Shown here: piece after piece, positions 1-6,984 of the stretch
Layout: each line of letters begins with the position of its first letter
Numbering within the stretch: position 1 is the stretch's first letter
Assembly (NCBI GenBank): GCA_964461295.1
Contig: CAYWTX010000105.1
Span: 1-11,631, forward strand
Reading direction: 5' to 3'
Source of the DNA: CAYWTX01 sp964461295
GTDB lineage: Bacteria > Planctomycetota > Phycisphaerae > SM23-33
Length of the DNA: 11,631 bases
Made by a program: the position numbers and the translations under genes
Notes under the pieces: generated by a model
Told to the model about the DNA's origin: nothing
What the model saw: only the letters and a program-made list of their open reading frames with translations
Database searches by the model: none

Positions 1-1752
1 CTCGCGGGCCTCGCCATCGACACGCCCTGCGGCGGGCAGGGCACGTGCGGCAAATGCCGCGTCCGCATGCTGCGCGGCGCCTGCAAGCCGCACGTCGCCG
101 ACCGCGACCTGTTCTCGCCGCGGGAACTCGATGCCGGCTGGCGCCTCGCCTGCCAGACCCGTCTGTGCGCCGATTCGGTCATCGAAGTCCCCGCCGGTTC
201 GCTCTTCGCCGACGGACACCAGATCCTCACCTCCTCCTCGGCAGGCAAGGCCGACGAGGTTCTCCCGGCCGTGCGGAAGGCGTACGTCCGACTCGCGCCG
301 CCGACGCTGGGCGACGAGGCGCCCGACCTGCTGCGCATCCAGGCGAGCCTGGGGCCGCTGCACGTGGACCTGTCGCTGCTGCGCGAGTTGGGGGGCGCTC
401 TGCGGGCGACGGGCTTCGCGGGCACCGCGGTACTGGCCGACCACCGCATGATCGGTTTCGAGAGGGGCGACACGACGGCCCGCATCCACGGTGCGGCGTT
501 CGACATCGGCACCACGACGATCGTCGGCTCGCTGATCGACCTGGCCACGGGCGACGAACTGGCCGTTGAAAGCGAGATCAACCGCCAGGTGCGATTCGGC
601 GACGACGTGGTCAGCCGCATCCGCCACGCGGCGCGGGAGCCCGATGGCCTGGCCGAACTGCGCGGCGCCGTCGCCGAGACGGTCGAGGAGATCCTCGACC
701 GCTTGTGCGCGCGGGCGCTCGTGCGGCGCGACGAACTCTACGAGGTCACGTTCGCGGGCAACACCACGATGCAGCACCTGCTGTGCGGCATCGACCCGGC
801 GCCGCTGGGCACCGTGCCGTTCGTGCCCGTCCACGGGCGCGGGCTCATGCTGTCGGCCTCCGAACTCGGCGTGCGCATCCACCCTCGCGGGACGGCGGTG
901 GTGTTCCCGGTCATCGGGGGGTTCGTCGGCGGCGACACGGTGGCGGGCATGCTGGCGACGCGCCTGCCGGAGCAGCCGCAACCGGCGCTGATGATCGACA
1001 TCGGGACCAACGGCGAGATCGTGCTGGCGCACGAGGGGAAGCTGTGGGCGGCCTCGACGGCGGCGGGCCCGGCCTTCGAGGGCGCCCGCATCGCCTGCGG
1101 CATGCGCGCGACCCGGGGGGCGATCGAAAAGGTCGTCTTCGACGCCGACGTGCGAGTCAGCACGATCGGAGGCACAGCGGCCGTCGGGCTGTGCGGCAGC
1201 GCCCTGGTCGACGCCGCGGCCGAGCTGCTGCGGGCCGGCATCGTCACCAGCGAAGGGCGAATGCTGTCGCCCGAGGAGTTGCCGGCCGCCATGCCGCCGG
1301 CGCTGAGCAGCCGCGTGCGGTTGGGCGCCAACGGCCAACCGGAGTTTGTGCTGGCCGGCGGCGCGGGCGGCAACGACGTCGCCCTCACGCAGCGCGATCT
1401 GCGCGAGTTGCAGCTTGCGGCCGGGGCGATTCGAGCGGGGATCACGATCCTGCTGAAGCAGGCTCACCTGCGCGTGGAGGATCTGAAGCTGGTGCTGATC
1501 GCCGGCGGGTTCGGCAGCTTCATCCGGCGGTCGAACGCGCAGCGGATCGGCCTGATCCCGCCGGGCGTGGACCATAGGAGAATCCTCTACGTCGGCAACA
1601 CGTCATTGGCCGGGGCGAAATGGGCGCTGATCTCGACCAACGCCCGCAAGCGGGCGGAGGAGTTGGCCCGCCTGGCCCATCACGTGGAACTCTCCCAGGA
1701 CCTCGACTTCCAGATGGAGTTCGTCGAGGCGATGATCTTTCCGGAGGAGTGA
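1..1752 (+). CDS. RACo-like corrinoid activation protein (2Fe-2S ferredoxin plus ASKHA ATPase), 5' partial
   Basis: The frame is open from base 1 to the TGA at 1750-1752, giving 583 residues, so the true start lies left of the window. Numbering from the first visible codon, Cys10, Cys16 and Cys19 (CGGQGTCGKC) plus Cys51 (RLACQTR) are the four ligands of a plant-type 2Fe-2S cluster. About 25-35 residues of the ferredoxin fold are probably missing. After a middle domain comes an ASKHA ATPase region: FDIGTTTIVG around Asp168, FAGNTTMQHLL, a second phosphate-binding loop IDIGTNGEI around Asp333, and the C-terminal LIAGGFGSFI. This is the architecture of RACo, the ATP-dependent reductive activator of corrinoid proteins (DUF4445 family). 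It returns Co(II) to Co(I) in methyltransferase systems such as O-demethylases and methylamine methyltransferases. Which corrinoid protein it serves cannot be seen here; the partner genes are probably to the left. It is convergent with the B12 operon. The family call is firm; the exact partner is inference. Confidence 0.9.
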   Translation, partial: LAGLAIDTPCGGQGTCGKCRVRMLRGACKPHVADRDLFSPRELDAGWRLACQTRLCADSVIEVPAGSLFADGHQILTSSSAGKADEVLPAVRKAYVRLAPPTLGDEAPDLLRIQASLGPLHVDLSLLRELGGALRATGFAGTAVLADHRMIGFERGDTTARIHGAAFDIGTTTIVGSLIDLATGDELAVESEINRQVRFGDDVVSRIRHAAREPDGLAELRGAVAETVEEILDRLCARALVRRDELYEVTFAGNTTMQHLLCGIDPAPLGTVPFVPVHGRGLMLSASELGVRIHPRGTAVVFPVIGGFVGGDTVAGMLATRLPEQPQPALMIDIGTNGEIVLAHEGKLWAASTAAGPAFEGARIACGMRATRGAIEKVVFDADVRVSTIGGTAAVGLCGSALVDAAAELLRAGIVTSEGRMLSPEELPAAMPPALSSRVRLGANGQPEFVLAGGAGGNDVALTQRDLRELQLAAGAIRAGITILLKQAHLRVEDLKLVLIAGGFGSFIRRSNAQRIGLIPPGVDHRRILYVGNTSLAGAKWALISTNARKRAEELARLAHHVELSQDLDFQMEFVEAMIFPEE

Positions 1753-1829
1753 GAGGCCGTGAAAGAATCGAAACTCGCGGCTTGGCCCACGCCGGAGGCT
1801 TGCTGTCGCCCCGCCGGGCTCTGTCTGAT

Positions 1830-1854
1830 GACGCCGGCGTCGGCCTGAGGCCGA
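1830..1854 (+). terminator. GC-rich inverted repeats downstream of the RACo gene (weak terminator candidate)
   Basis: A perfect 12-bp palindrome, GACGCCGGCGTC (1830-1841), runs directly into a 6-bp stem with a 3-nt loop, TCGGCC-TGA-GGCCGA (1840-1854). It lies about 80-100 nt after the RACo stop codon. No T-run follows it on either strand, so it is not a classical intrinsic terminator. It could end transcription weakly or protect the mRNA 3' end, or it could be chance in such GC-rich DNA. Confidence 0.25.
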
Positions 1855-1907
1855 GCGAACGTGCGGCTCGGCGAGGAGCGAAAACGACGACAGACTGACG
1901 AGGAACT

Positions 1908-1923
1908 GTCGCGTTTCCGCGAC
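1908..1923 (-). terminator. GNRA-type hairpin downstream of the minus-strand operon (terminator candidate)
   Basis: On the minus strand this is GTCGCG-GAAA-CGCGAC, a perfect 6-bp GC stem closed by a GAAA tetraloop. It starts about 55 nt after the stop codon of the last minus-strand gene. The sequence beyond it has only short T-runs (TTTT some 30 nt further on), so it lacks a proper U-tract. Because it sits between convergent genes it could stop transcription or stabilise the operon's mRNA end. This is based on position and shape only. Confidence 0.3.
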
Positions 1924-1978
1924 GCAGCCGGACGCACGTGCAGCCAGCCGACGCCGGCCCGTTGCCTCCAGACACAGC

Positions 1979-2737
1979 CTAATCGCGGTCCATGGCTTCG
2001 TTGGCCATCCAACCGCATGTGCCATCTCCGGCCGGGTCCAGTTTCAGCGGAGAGATGCTGTCCGCGTGCCCGTCGCAGAAGGCGGCACTGGCCTTGCCGC
2101 GGTGACGGAAGTGGATGGTGGCGTAGTTCTTCGCGGTGCTGTTGTACTTGAACAGGGGGTAGATGAACACTTCCTCGTTGATCGCGTTCTGCTTCACGCG
2201 AGCACAATCGGCGAAGAGGATGGTTCCCGCCGGTTGGGCGATCTGGCTTGCCAAGGCCGGTCTGGCCCAACTGCTCATGCCGGCCTGGCCGTCGTTGGGG
2301 TTGACGACCGGGTCGCCGGCCACGTATTGACAGTTGATGCCGTAACCGGATATCTGGCCCGACCCCGTGTATTTCACCTGTGGCGGGGTGAACTCCTTGC
2401 ACCACAGCATCTGCTTCTGCTGGAGATACGGCCACAAGGGCGACATCGTCACGTCCATGTAAGCGACGCCGCCTTGCTTGTAGTATCCGCCGCACCAGGC
2501 GATGGAGACGGGATTGCCGACCACCCAGGCCGGCGGGTAGGAGTCCCACTCGCAGGCGTACATCTGGGCCGCCTGGGCGAGAGACCTGATGTTGCACATG
2601 CAGTCCGTGGACCGCGTGATGCTCTTGGCGGCACTCAAGGAGGGCACGAGGAGGCTGACCAGAACCGACAGGATGCCGATGACGGCCAGCAGTTCAACCA
2701 AAGTGAAGGCGGTCTTGCGGCGATCGTGTCCTACCAT
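1979..2737 (-). CDS. Prepilin-type (type II secretion or type IV pilin-like) protein with H-X9-DG motif
   Basis: The protein has 252 residues. A short basic leader (MVGHDRRKTA) is followed by FTLVELLAVIGIL, the class III signal cut by prepilin peptidase. Cleavage is predicted between Ala10 and Phe11, with the conserved +5 Glu at Glu15 and a hydrophobic helix at about residues 11-35. Most family members have Gly at -1; here it is Ala, which is common in planctomycete sequences. Near the C-terminus His212, nine residues, then Asp222-Gly223 match the H-X9-DG motif of the large planctomycete and verrucomicrobial pseudopilin-like families. The mature part has nine cysteines (46, 48, 62, 82, 113, 136, 178, 221, 241), more than is usual. 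The start was chosen because it puts the signal at the N-terminus and has GGGAAAGGA upstream; the frame stays open for about 130 more codons, but only as a shadow of btuD. The ATG overlaps the btuD stop by 7 nt. Its substrate or structure is unknown, and a link to corrinoid uptake is speculative. Confidence 0.85.
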   Translation of the reverse strand: MVGHDRRKTAFTLVELLAVIGILSVLVSLLVPSLSAAKSITRSTDCMCNIRSLAQAAQMYACEWDSYPPAWVVGNPVSIAWCGGYYKQGGVAYMDVTMSPLWPYLQQKQMLWCKEFTPPQVKYTGSGQISGYGINCQYVAGDPVVNPNDGQAGMSSWARPALASQIAQPAGTILFADCARVKQNAINEEVFIYPLFKYNSTAKNYATIHFRHRGKASAAFCDGHADSISPLKLDPAGDGTCGWMANEAMDRD

Positions 2738-3582
2738 GTTCGATTCCTTTCCCGCATGGGTTCTTCGCATGTCCGGCCTTGGTCGGCCGGGGCGCCGGGG
2801 CGGTGGTTCATGCCCGCCGAGACCACGATGTGCGGCCTCAGGGACACGGGGTTGGGCTCCACCACGACGTTCGCGTCGTACACCTTGCCGATTCTCTCGG
2901 CGGTGAGCACGTCCCGCGGCGGACCCTCCACGTCCACGCGCCCGGCGTCCAACAGGACCAGCCGGTGGCAGTATTCGCTGGCCAGGTTCAGGTCGTGGAA
3001 GACAGCCAGCACGGTCATGCCGGCCTGGCGGTTCAGGCTGCCGATGAGGTCCAGCAGGGACAACTGGTGGGCGATGTCCAGGTGGTTGGTCGGCTCGTCC
3101 AGCAGAAGCACTCGCGGCTGCTGGGCCAGGCACATGGCGATGAACGCTCGCTGTCTTTCGCCGCCGCTGATCTCCGTGATGGGCCGGTCGGCCAGGTGGG
3201 ACACATCGGCCAGTTCCATCGCCCGCTGGGCGGCCTGGTGGTCCTGGCGGGTTTCCCAGCCGAGCCTGGGCAGGTGCGGCCAGCGGCCCATCCCGACCAC
3301 TTCGCGGACGGAAAACGGCAGGTCCAGCGAGAAGTCCTGGAGCAGGCAGGCCATCGTTCTGGCCAGTCTGCGCCTGGCAAGATGCCGGATGTCCTCGCCG
3401 CCCACTTGCACCTGCCCGGACATCGCCGGCAGGACGCCGCTGGCGACTCGCAGGAGAGTGGTCTTGCCGCAGCCGTTGGGACCGATGAGGCCGACGAACT
3501 CCCCACGAGCCACCTCGAGGCTCACCTCGTGCAGCACGCAGTTGCCGCCGTAGCCGGCGCTGACGTTCTGGATGGAGATCAT
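2731..3582 (-). CDS. btuD: Corrinoid ABC importer ATP-binding protein (BtuD/FepC family)
   Basis: This 283-residue cytoplasmic ATPase powers the class-III importer formed with the two upstream genes. All ABC signatures are present: Walker A GPNGCGKTT (34-42), Q-loop Gln82, signature ISGGERQR (138-145), Walker B VLLLDEPT (158-165) and H-loop His196. The spacing fits the FepC/BtuD type, and the end of the conserved part (PVSLRPHIVV) is also typical. About 25 further residues, rich in Arg and Glu, follow and look unconserved; they contain the ribosome-binding region of the next gene. The start Met follows the btuC stop by 2 nt, and the Shine-Dalgarno GGAGG runs directly into that stop (GGAGGTAGACATG), an arrangement suited to coupled translation. 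Family and motifs are certain. Corrinoid rather than siderophore as substrate is inferred from btuF and the surrounding B12 genes. Confidence 0.92.
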   Translation of the reverse strand: MISIQNVSAGYGGNCVLHEVSLEVARGEFVGLIGPNGCGKTTLLRVASGVLPAMSGQVQVGGEDIRHLARRRLARTMACLLQDFSLDLPFSVREVVGMGRWPHLPRLGWETRQDHQAAQRAMELADVSHLADRPITEISGGERQRAFIAMCLAQQPRVLLLDEPTNHLDIAHQLSLLDLIGSLNRQAGMTVLAVFHDLNLASEYCHRLVLLDAGRVDVEGPPRDVLTAERIGKVYDANVVVEPNPVSLRPHIVVSAGMNHRPGAPADQGRTCEEPMRERNRTW

Positions 3583-3584
3583 GT

Positions 3585-4562
3585 CTACCTCCCGTGGCCC
3601 AGTTTCCTGCGTTTGAGCAGGACCAGAAAGAAAGGGCCGCCGAGCAGTGCGGTGATCACGCCGATGGGGATTTCCAGGGGCGCGATGATCGTCCGCGCGA
3701 AGGCGTCGGCCAACACCAGCAGCGTGGCGCCGGCCAGGGCGGAGGCCGGCACCAGCCGGCGGTGGTCGGCCCCAATGGCCAGCCGGACCGAGTGGGGCAC
3801 GATGAGTCCCACGAAGCCGATGAGGCCGCAAGCGGCGACCATCGCGCCGGTCATCAAGGAGCCCAGCACGAAGAAGACGATCTTGGCCCGCTCGACGTGC
3901 AGGCCCATGTGGGCGGCCGGCTCCTCGCCCAACGTCATGACGTTCAGGTCGCGGGCCAGCAGGACGCTGACAGCCGTGCCCGCCGCCACCACGGCCGCCA
4001 CCACGCGAAGCAGGCCCCAGTCGAACACCTGGAGGTTGCCCAGCAACCACCAGACGACGCTATGGAGGTCCTCCGACGCCGCGGTGGAGACCAGGAACAT
4101 CAGGACGCTGCCCAGGACCGCGCTGACGATGACGCCCGAAAGGAGCAAGGTGTGGACGGGCACGGCCCCGGCGGCGGTCCGCGCCAGGGCGTACACCAGC
4201 AGGATCGTCGCCAGGGCGCCCGCGAACGCCGCGCCGGGCAGCGTCCAGGGGCCGAGGACGGCAGCGCCCAGGATGATGGCCAGCGCGGCCCCAAGCCCCG
4301 CGCCGGAGGAGACCCCCAGCACGTACGGGTCGGCCAGCGGGTTGCGGAGGATGGCCTGGAAGATCGCCCCGGCCACCGACAGGCCCGCCCCGGCCACCAC
4401 CGCCAGCAGGATCCGCGCCAGTCGCAGGCGAATGATGGGCGAGTCGGACATCTCTCCCAGCGGCACGCGGACCGCCCCGGCGAACAAAGAGATCGCGCAA
4501 GCCCCGGCCAGCGCCACGCCGAGCACGCCGCAGATGGCCAGGACGTTCGTGGTCCTTCTCAT
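3585..4562 (-). CDS. btuC: Corrinoid ABC importer permease (BtuC/FecCD family)
   Basis: The 325-residue inner-membrane protein matches the usual length of BtuC, which forms a homodimer with ten helices per subunit. Hydrophobic segments run throughout, starting at residues 7-30. Family landmarks are RLARILLAVVAGAGLSVAG (about 46-64), RNPLADPYVLGVSSGAG (73-89), GFVGLIVPHSVR (249-260) and the C-terminal IPIGVITALLGGPFFLVLL (298-316). The GLIVPH stretch belongs to the coupling region that contacts the ATPase. The ATG at 4562 overlaps the btuF stop by 4 nt (ATGA) and has GAGGGGG upstream. The frame is open much further upstream, but that part is antisense-like shadow of btuF. The FecCD family includes haem, siderophore and corrinoid permeases; corrinoid is chosen from context. 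Confidence 0.92.
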   Translation of the reverse strand: MRRTTNVLAICGVLGVALAGACAISLFAGAVRVPLGEMSDSPIIRLRLARILLAVVAGAGLSVAGAIFQAILRNPLADPYVLGVSSGAGLGAALAIILGAAVLGPWTLPGAAFAGALATILLVYALARTAAGAVPVHTLLLSGVIVSAVLGSVLMFLVSTAASEDLHSVVWWLLGNLQVFDWGLLRVVAAVVAAGTAVSVLLARDLNVMTLGEEPAAHMGLHVERAKIVFFVLGSLMTGAMVAACGLIGFVGLIVPHSVRLAIGADHRRLVPASALAGATLLVLADAFARTIIAPLEIPIGVITALLGGPFFLVLLKRRKLGHGR

Positions 4563-5503
4563 GGGCGCGCCCCCTCGACCGCCCCGGCCGCCGGCCCGGT
4601 CGTCGCCGGCGCCGGGTAGAGCCTCTCGGCCAGCGCCTTGACGCCCTCCACCAGGCGCGGGCCGGGACGAAGGAGGATGTCGGTTGGCATGTCGTCGATG
4701 ATCCGCCCGTTCCGGACCGCCTTGACGTCCGCCCAGCCGATGCGCCCGGCCACTTGAGACGCCATCTGGCCGGGCCGGCCCATGTAGGCGATGACGATGA
4801 CGTCCGGGTTCCAGTCGATGACCTTCTCGGGATTCACGCGAGGGTGCGGCTGGGGCAACTCGGCGGCGACGTTGATGCCCCCGGCCCGGCAAACGACGTC
4901 GTTCAGGAAGGACGGTCCGCCGGCCGTGGTCAGCGGGTCATGCCATATCTCCACGAAGACCCGTGCCCGGCGCCGCGGCGCGACGAGTGCGCACCGCCGG
5001 GCGGCCACGTCCAGTTCCGCCCGCATCGCCGCGACCAGGGCGTCCGCCCGCGAAGCTTTGCCTGTCGCCTTGCCGATGGCGGTGATCGCCTCAAACAACT
5101 CGTCAAAGTTGCGTATTCTGACATCCAGAACCCCGATGCCGGACCCGCGCAGGATGTCAATCGCCTCCTTCCGCTCGAAGCCGGCGGCGACCACGAGGTC
5201 CGGGCGAAGGGCCAGCAACCGCTCCACGTTGGGCGAGCCGAACCCGCCGACACGTTCGATCTGCCTGGCCCGCGGCGGCCAGTCGCAATACTTCGTCGCT
5301 CCGACCAGGCAGTCGCCCAGGCCCAGGGCGAAGACGACTTCCGTGACGCTGGGCGCCAGCGAAACGATCCGCATGGGCTCATGGCGGCTGCTCGCGCCGG
5401 GCCGCTCGTTCCGGCCCGCCAGGTTGACGTAGACGATGCCCCCCGTGACGGCCAGGATGGCTACCACGCCCAGGAACCATGCTCTGGCTGCCCTGCTCGT
5501 CAT
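4559..5503 (-). CDS. btuF: Periplasmic corrinoid-binding protein (BtuF-like), membrane-anchored
   Basis: This 314-residue protein would capture corrinoid outside the inner membrane and deliver it to the permease. The N-terminus (about 9-28) is one hydrophobic helix after a short basic start. There is no lipobox cysteine, so it is either a Sec signal peptide or an uncleaved anchor. The Peripla_BP_2 fold follows: MRIVSLAPSVTEVVFALG (44-61), CDWPPRARQIERVGG (73-87), ERLLALRPDLVVA (94-106), TTAGGPSFLNDVV (192-204) and NPDVIVI (232-238). The CDxPP segment and following region resemble E. coli BtuF (SDYPPQAQKIEQV). Glu55 and Glu226 lie where the two glutamates that dock on permease arginines are expected (my alignment by eye). 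The start at 5503 overlaps the cbiA stop as ATGA and is preceded by GAGGT at good spacing; the inner Met44 would lose the signal helix. Corrinoid specificity is inferred but well supported by context. Confidence 0.88.
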   Translation of the reverse strand: MTSRAARAWFLGVVAILAVTGGIVYVNLAGRNERPGASSRHEPMRIVSLAPSVTEVVFALGLGDCLVGATKYCDWPPRARQIERVGGFGSPNVERLLALRPDLVVAAGFERKEAIDILRGSGIGVLDVRIRNFDELFEAITAIGKATGKASRADALVAAMRAELDVAARRCALVAPRRRARVFVEIWHDPLTTAGGPSFLNDVVCRAGGINVAAELPQPHPRVNPEKVIDWNPDVIVIAYMGRPGQMASQVAGRIGWADVKAVRNGRIIDDMPTDILLRPGPRLVEGVKALAERLYPAPATTGPAAGAVEGARP

Positions 5504-6984
5504 GGGCGGACCTCGCAGCGGGACAGGAACTGCTCGACCCGCCCTGGCCGGGACGCGAAATGCACGTGCACGTAGCTGGCCAGCACCGCGCCGCGGGCAA
5601 ACCCCTCGGCCTGGCAGGCATCCGCGCGCCCGCGGCGAAGGCGATACGCCGGGCCCCAACCCTCGCGGGCGGACTCGTCGGCGACGATGTGGCTGTAGTG
5701 GAACTCGTGGCCTCGCAGCGTGCCGGCAGAGCCGCCCCCGCTCCAGAGCGTGCCGTCGCACGCGTCGGCTTCCACGTAGCCGAGGGCCGCCAGCCGCTTC
5801 AGCATGGCCGTTTCCACCGGCAGCACGCCCGCCATCTCGTGTCGCCGGCCGTCGAGAGTCGTCAGCCCTCTGGCGAGATACATCAGCCCGCCGCACTCGG
5901 CGTAGATCGCCCCGCCGCGGCGGGCGTGGCCGGCAATCGCTTCGCGCATGGCGGAGTTGGCGGACAAAGCCTCGGCGTGCACCTCGGGGTATCCGCCGCC
6001 CAGGTAGACGGCGCCGGCGCCCGGCGGCAACTGCCTGTCGCGCAGCGGCGAGAACTCCGCCAACTCCGCACCCAGGTCCCGCAGGACCTCCAGGTTGTCG
6101 CCGTAGTAGAAGTGGAATGCCTCGTCGCGGGCAACGGCGATGCGGCAGCGGCGACGCCGCAAGGCGTTCCCTTCTTCGCCGTCGTTGCCGGCGTCCGGGG
6201 GTTCTGACAAACGCGCCGCGAAGGGAGCGGTCCCTTCCCCCAACCCCAGCGCCGCGGCACGCGGCGGCTCCGTTGCTTCGCTTGCGGCATCGCCGCCAGC
6301 CAGGTGCAGCAGCGTATCGAGGTCGAGGTGTTTCGCGCACGCCCGGGCCAGTTCGTCCATGGCCCCATCGGGCAGTGCGTTCGCGTCGGCCGTCACCAGG
6401 CCCAGGTGGCGGCTGGGCAGGGCGGGCAGGGCGCCGCTCGGCACGGCCCCCAGAAGCGGGGGCAGGTTCGCCGCGGCCAGCGATTCCCGCAGCCACTGCG
6501 CGTGTCGCTCGCTGCCGGACTGGTTGGCGATCACGCCGGCCACCGTCAGCGAGGGCTCGAACGAGGCAAAGCCCTTCACCACCGCCGCCAAGCTCCTGAC
6601 CGCGCCGTGGGCGTTGACCACCAGCACCACCGGCGCGCCCAGCCACAGGGCGATCTCGGCTGTGCTGCCCGACAGGTCCGTCGGCGAGGCGCCGTCGAAC
6701 AGACCCATGACGCCTTCGACGACGGCCAGGTCGGCGCCCGCCGTCGCGCGGGCGAACAGGTCCCGCACGTAGTCGCGGCTGGTCATCCAGCCGTCCAGGT
6801 TGTAGCAGGTTCGCCCGGAGGCCCGAGCCAGGTAGGTCGGGTCCAGAAAATCCGGCCCGACCTTGAACGTCCGCACGCGCAGGCCCCGCCCCGCCAGAGC
6901 GCGCACGATGCCCAGGGCGATCGACGTCTTGCCGATGCCGCTGGAGGCCCCCGCGATCACAATGGCTGGGCAGGAGCGGCTCAC
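5500..6984 (-). CDS. cbiA: Cobyrinic acid a,c-diamide synthase (CbiA/CobB)
   Basis: This 494-residue glutamine-dependent amidotransferase uses ATP to amidate the a and c acetate side chains of (hydrogeno)cobyrinic acid. The N-terminal synthetase domain has the P-loop GASSGIGKTS (12-21, Lys19), FKVGPDFLDPTYL (40-52), YNLDGW (61-66) and VVEGVMGLFDG (88-98). The C-terminal class I glutaminase starts at about residue 280 (RIAVARDEAFHFYY). Its nucleophile is Cys364 in AECGGLMYL, with YVHVHFASRP (471-480) carrying the catalytic His. Between the domains, residues 230-279 form a low-complexity linker longer than I would expect, which explains the length above the usual 430-460. The start is GTG at 6984, overlapping the cobO stop as GTGA, with AAGGGGTGG upstream. 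The name CbiA or CobB depends on the anaerobic or aerobic route, which this window does not show. All key residues are present and it should be active. Confidence 0.95.
   Translation of the reverse strand: MSRSCPAIVIAGASSGIGKTSIALGIVRALAGRGLRVRTFKVGPDFLDPTYLARASGRTCYNLDGWMTSRDYVRDLFARATAGADLAVVEGVMGLFDGASPTDLSGSTAEIALWLGAPVVLVVNAHGAVRSLAAVVKGFASFEPSLTVAGVIANQSGSERHAQWLRESLAAANLPPLLGAVPSGALPALPSRHLGLVTADANALPDGAMDELARACAKHLDLDTLLHLAGGDAASEATEPPRAAALGLGEGTAPFAARLSEPPDAGNDGEEGNALRRRRCRIAVARDEAFHFYYGDNLEVLRDLGAELAEFSPLRDRQLPPGAGAVYLGGGYPEVHAEALSANSAMREAIAGHARRGGAIYAECGGLMYLARGLTTLDGRRHEMAGVLPVETAMLKRLAALGYVEADACDGTLWSGGGSAGTLRGHEFHYSHIVADESAREGWGPAYRLRRGRADACQAEGFARGAVLASYVHVHFASRPGRVEQFLSRCEVRP
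6148..6297 (-). repeat. Hairpin-rich in-frame linker insertion inside cbiA
   Basis: The DNA coding for cbiA residues 230-279 holds three short perfect inverted repeats: ACGCC-GCAA-GGCGT (6154-6167), GAAGGGA-GCGG-TCCCTTC (6220-6237) and CGCCGCG-GCA-CGCGGCG (6250-6266). The encoded peptide is rich in Ala, Gly, Glu and Arg and looks disordered. It joins the synthetase and glutaminase domains without touching a catalytic motif. This clustering resembles small palindromic elements that settle in tolerant coding positions, but no second copy is present in the window, so a lineage-specific loop in GC-rich DNA is equally possible. Confidence 0.4.

Larger units (their letters stand above)
1753..1978. 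other. Intergenic gap between convergent genes
   Basis: This is the only non-coding stretch in the window, 226 nt between the RACo stop and the pseudopilin stop. It holds the two hairpin candidates listed separately and GC-rich words such as ACGCCGGAGGC. I see no tRNA, riboswitch, promoter pair or convincing gene. A 29-codon GTG-initiated frame (1759-1848) exists but has no homology that I recognise and ends inside the hairpin. The word composition resembles short dispersed intergenic repeats, but nothing in the window repeats it, so that is only a suspicion. Confidence 0.6.

Noticed and set aside
1759..1848. A 29-codon GTG-started frame just after the RACo stop, containing a Cys-Cys pair
   Set aside because: It has only a poorly spaced AGAGG upstream, no recognised homology, and its end falls inside a GC hairpin. 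It is too short to separate from chance without comparative data.
1753..1978. A cobalamin riboswitch in the only intergenic gap
   Set aside because: I found no B12-box-like sequence on either strand, and the gap lies at the 3' ends of both flanking genes, where a leader riboswitch would serve nothing.
1861..2151. A plus-strand frame beginning RLGEERKRRQTDEELSRF, looking like a helical peptide
   Set aside because: Most of it is antisense to the pseudopilin gene, and the rest degenerates into Arg-, Pro- and Cys-rich shadow sequence. There is no ribosome-binding site at its GTG.
1979..3133. The pseudopilin as a 384-residue protein with a long N-terminal extension
   Set aside because: The extra 132 residues are a shadow of btuD rich in Pro, Arg and Gly. 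They would bury the prepilin signal, which must be at the N-terminus. The ATG at 2737 has its own ribosome-binding site.
2779..4641. A 620-codon open frame on the plus strand opposite btuD and btuC
   Set aside because: It lies antisense to the ABC ATPase and permease, with no domain, signal or ribosome-binding evidence. It is explained by codon bias of the real genes.
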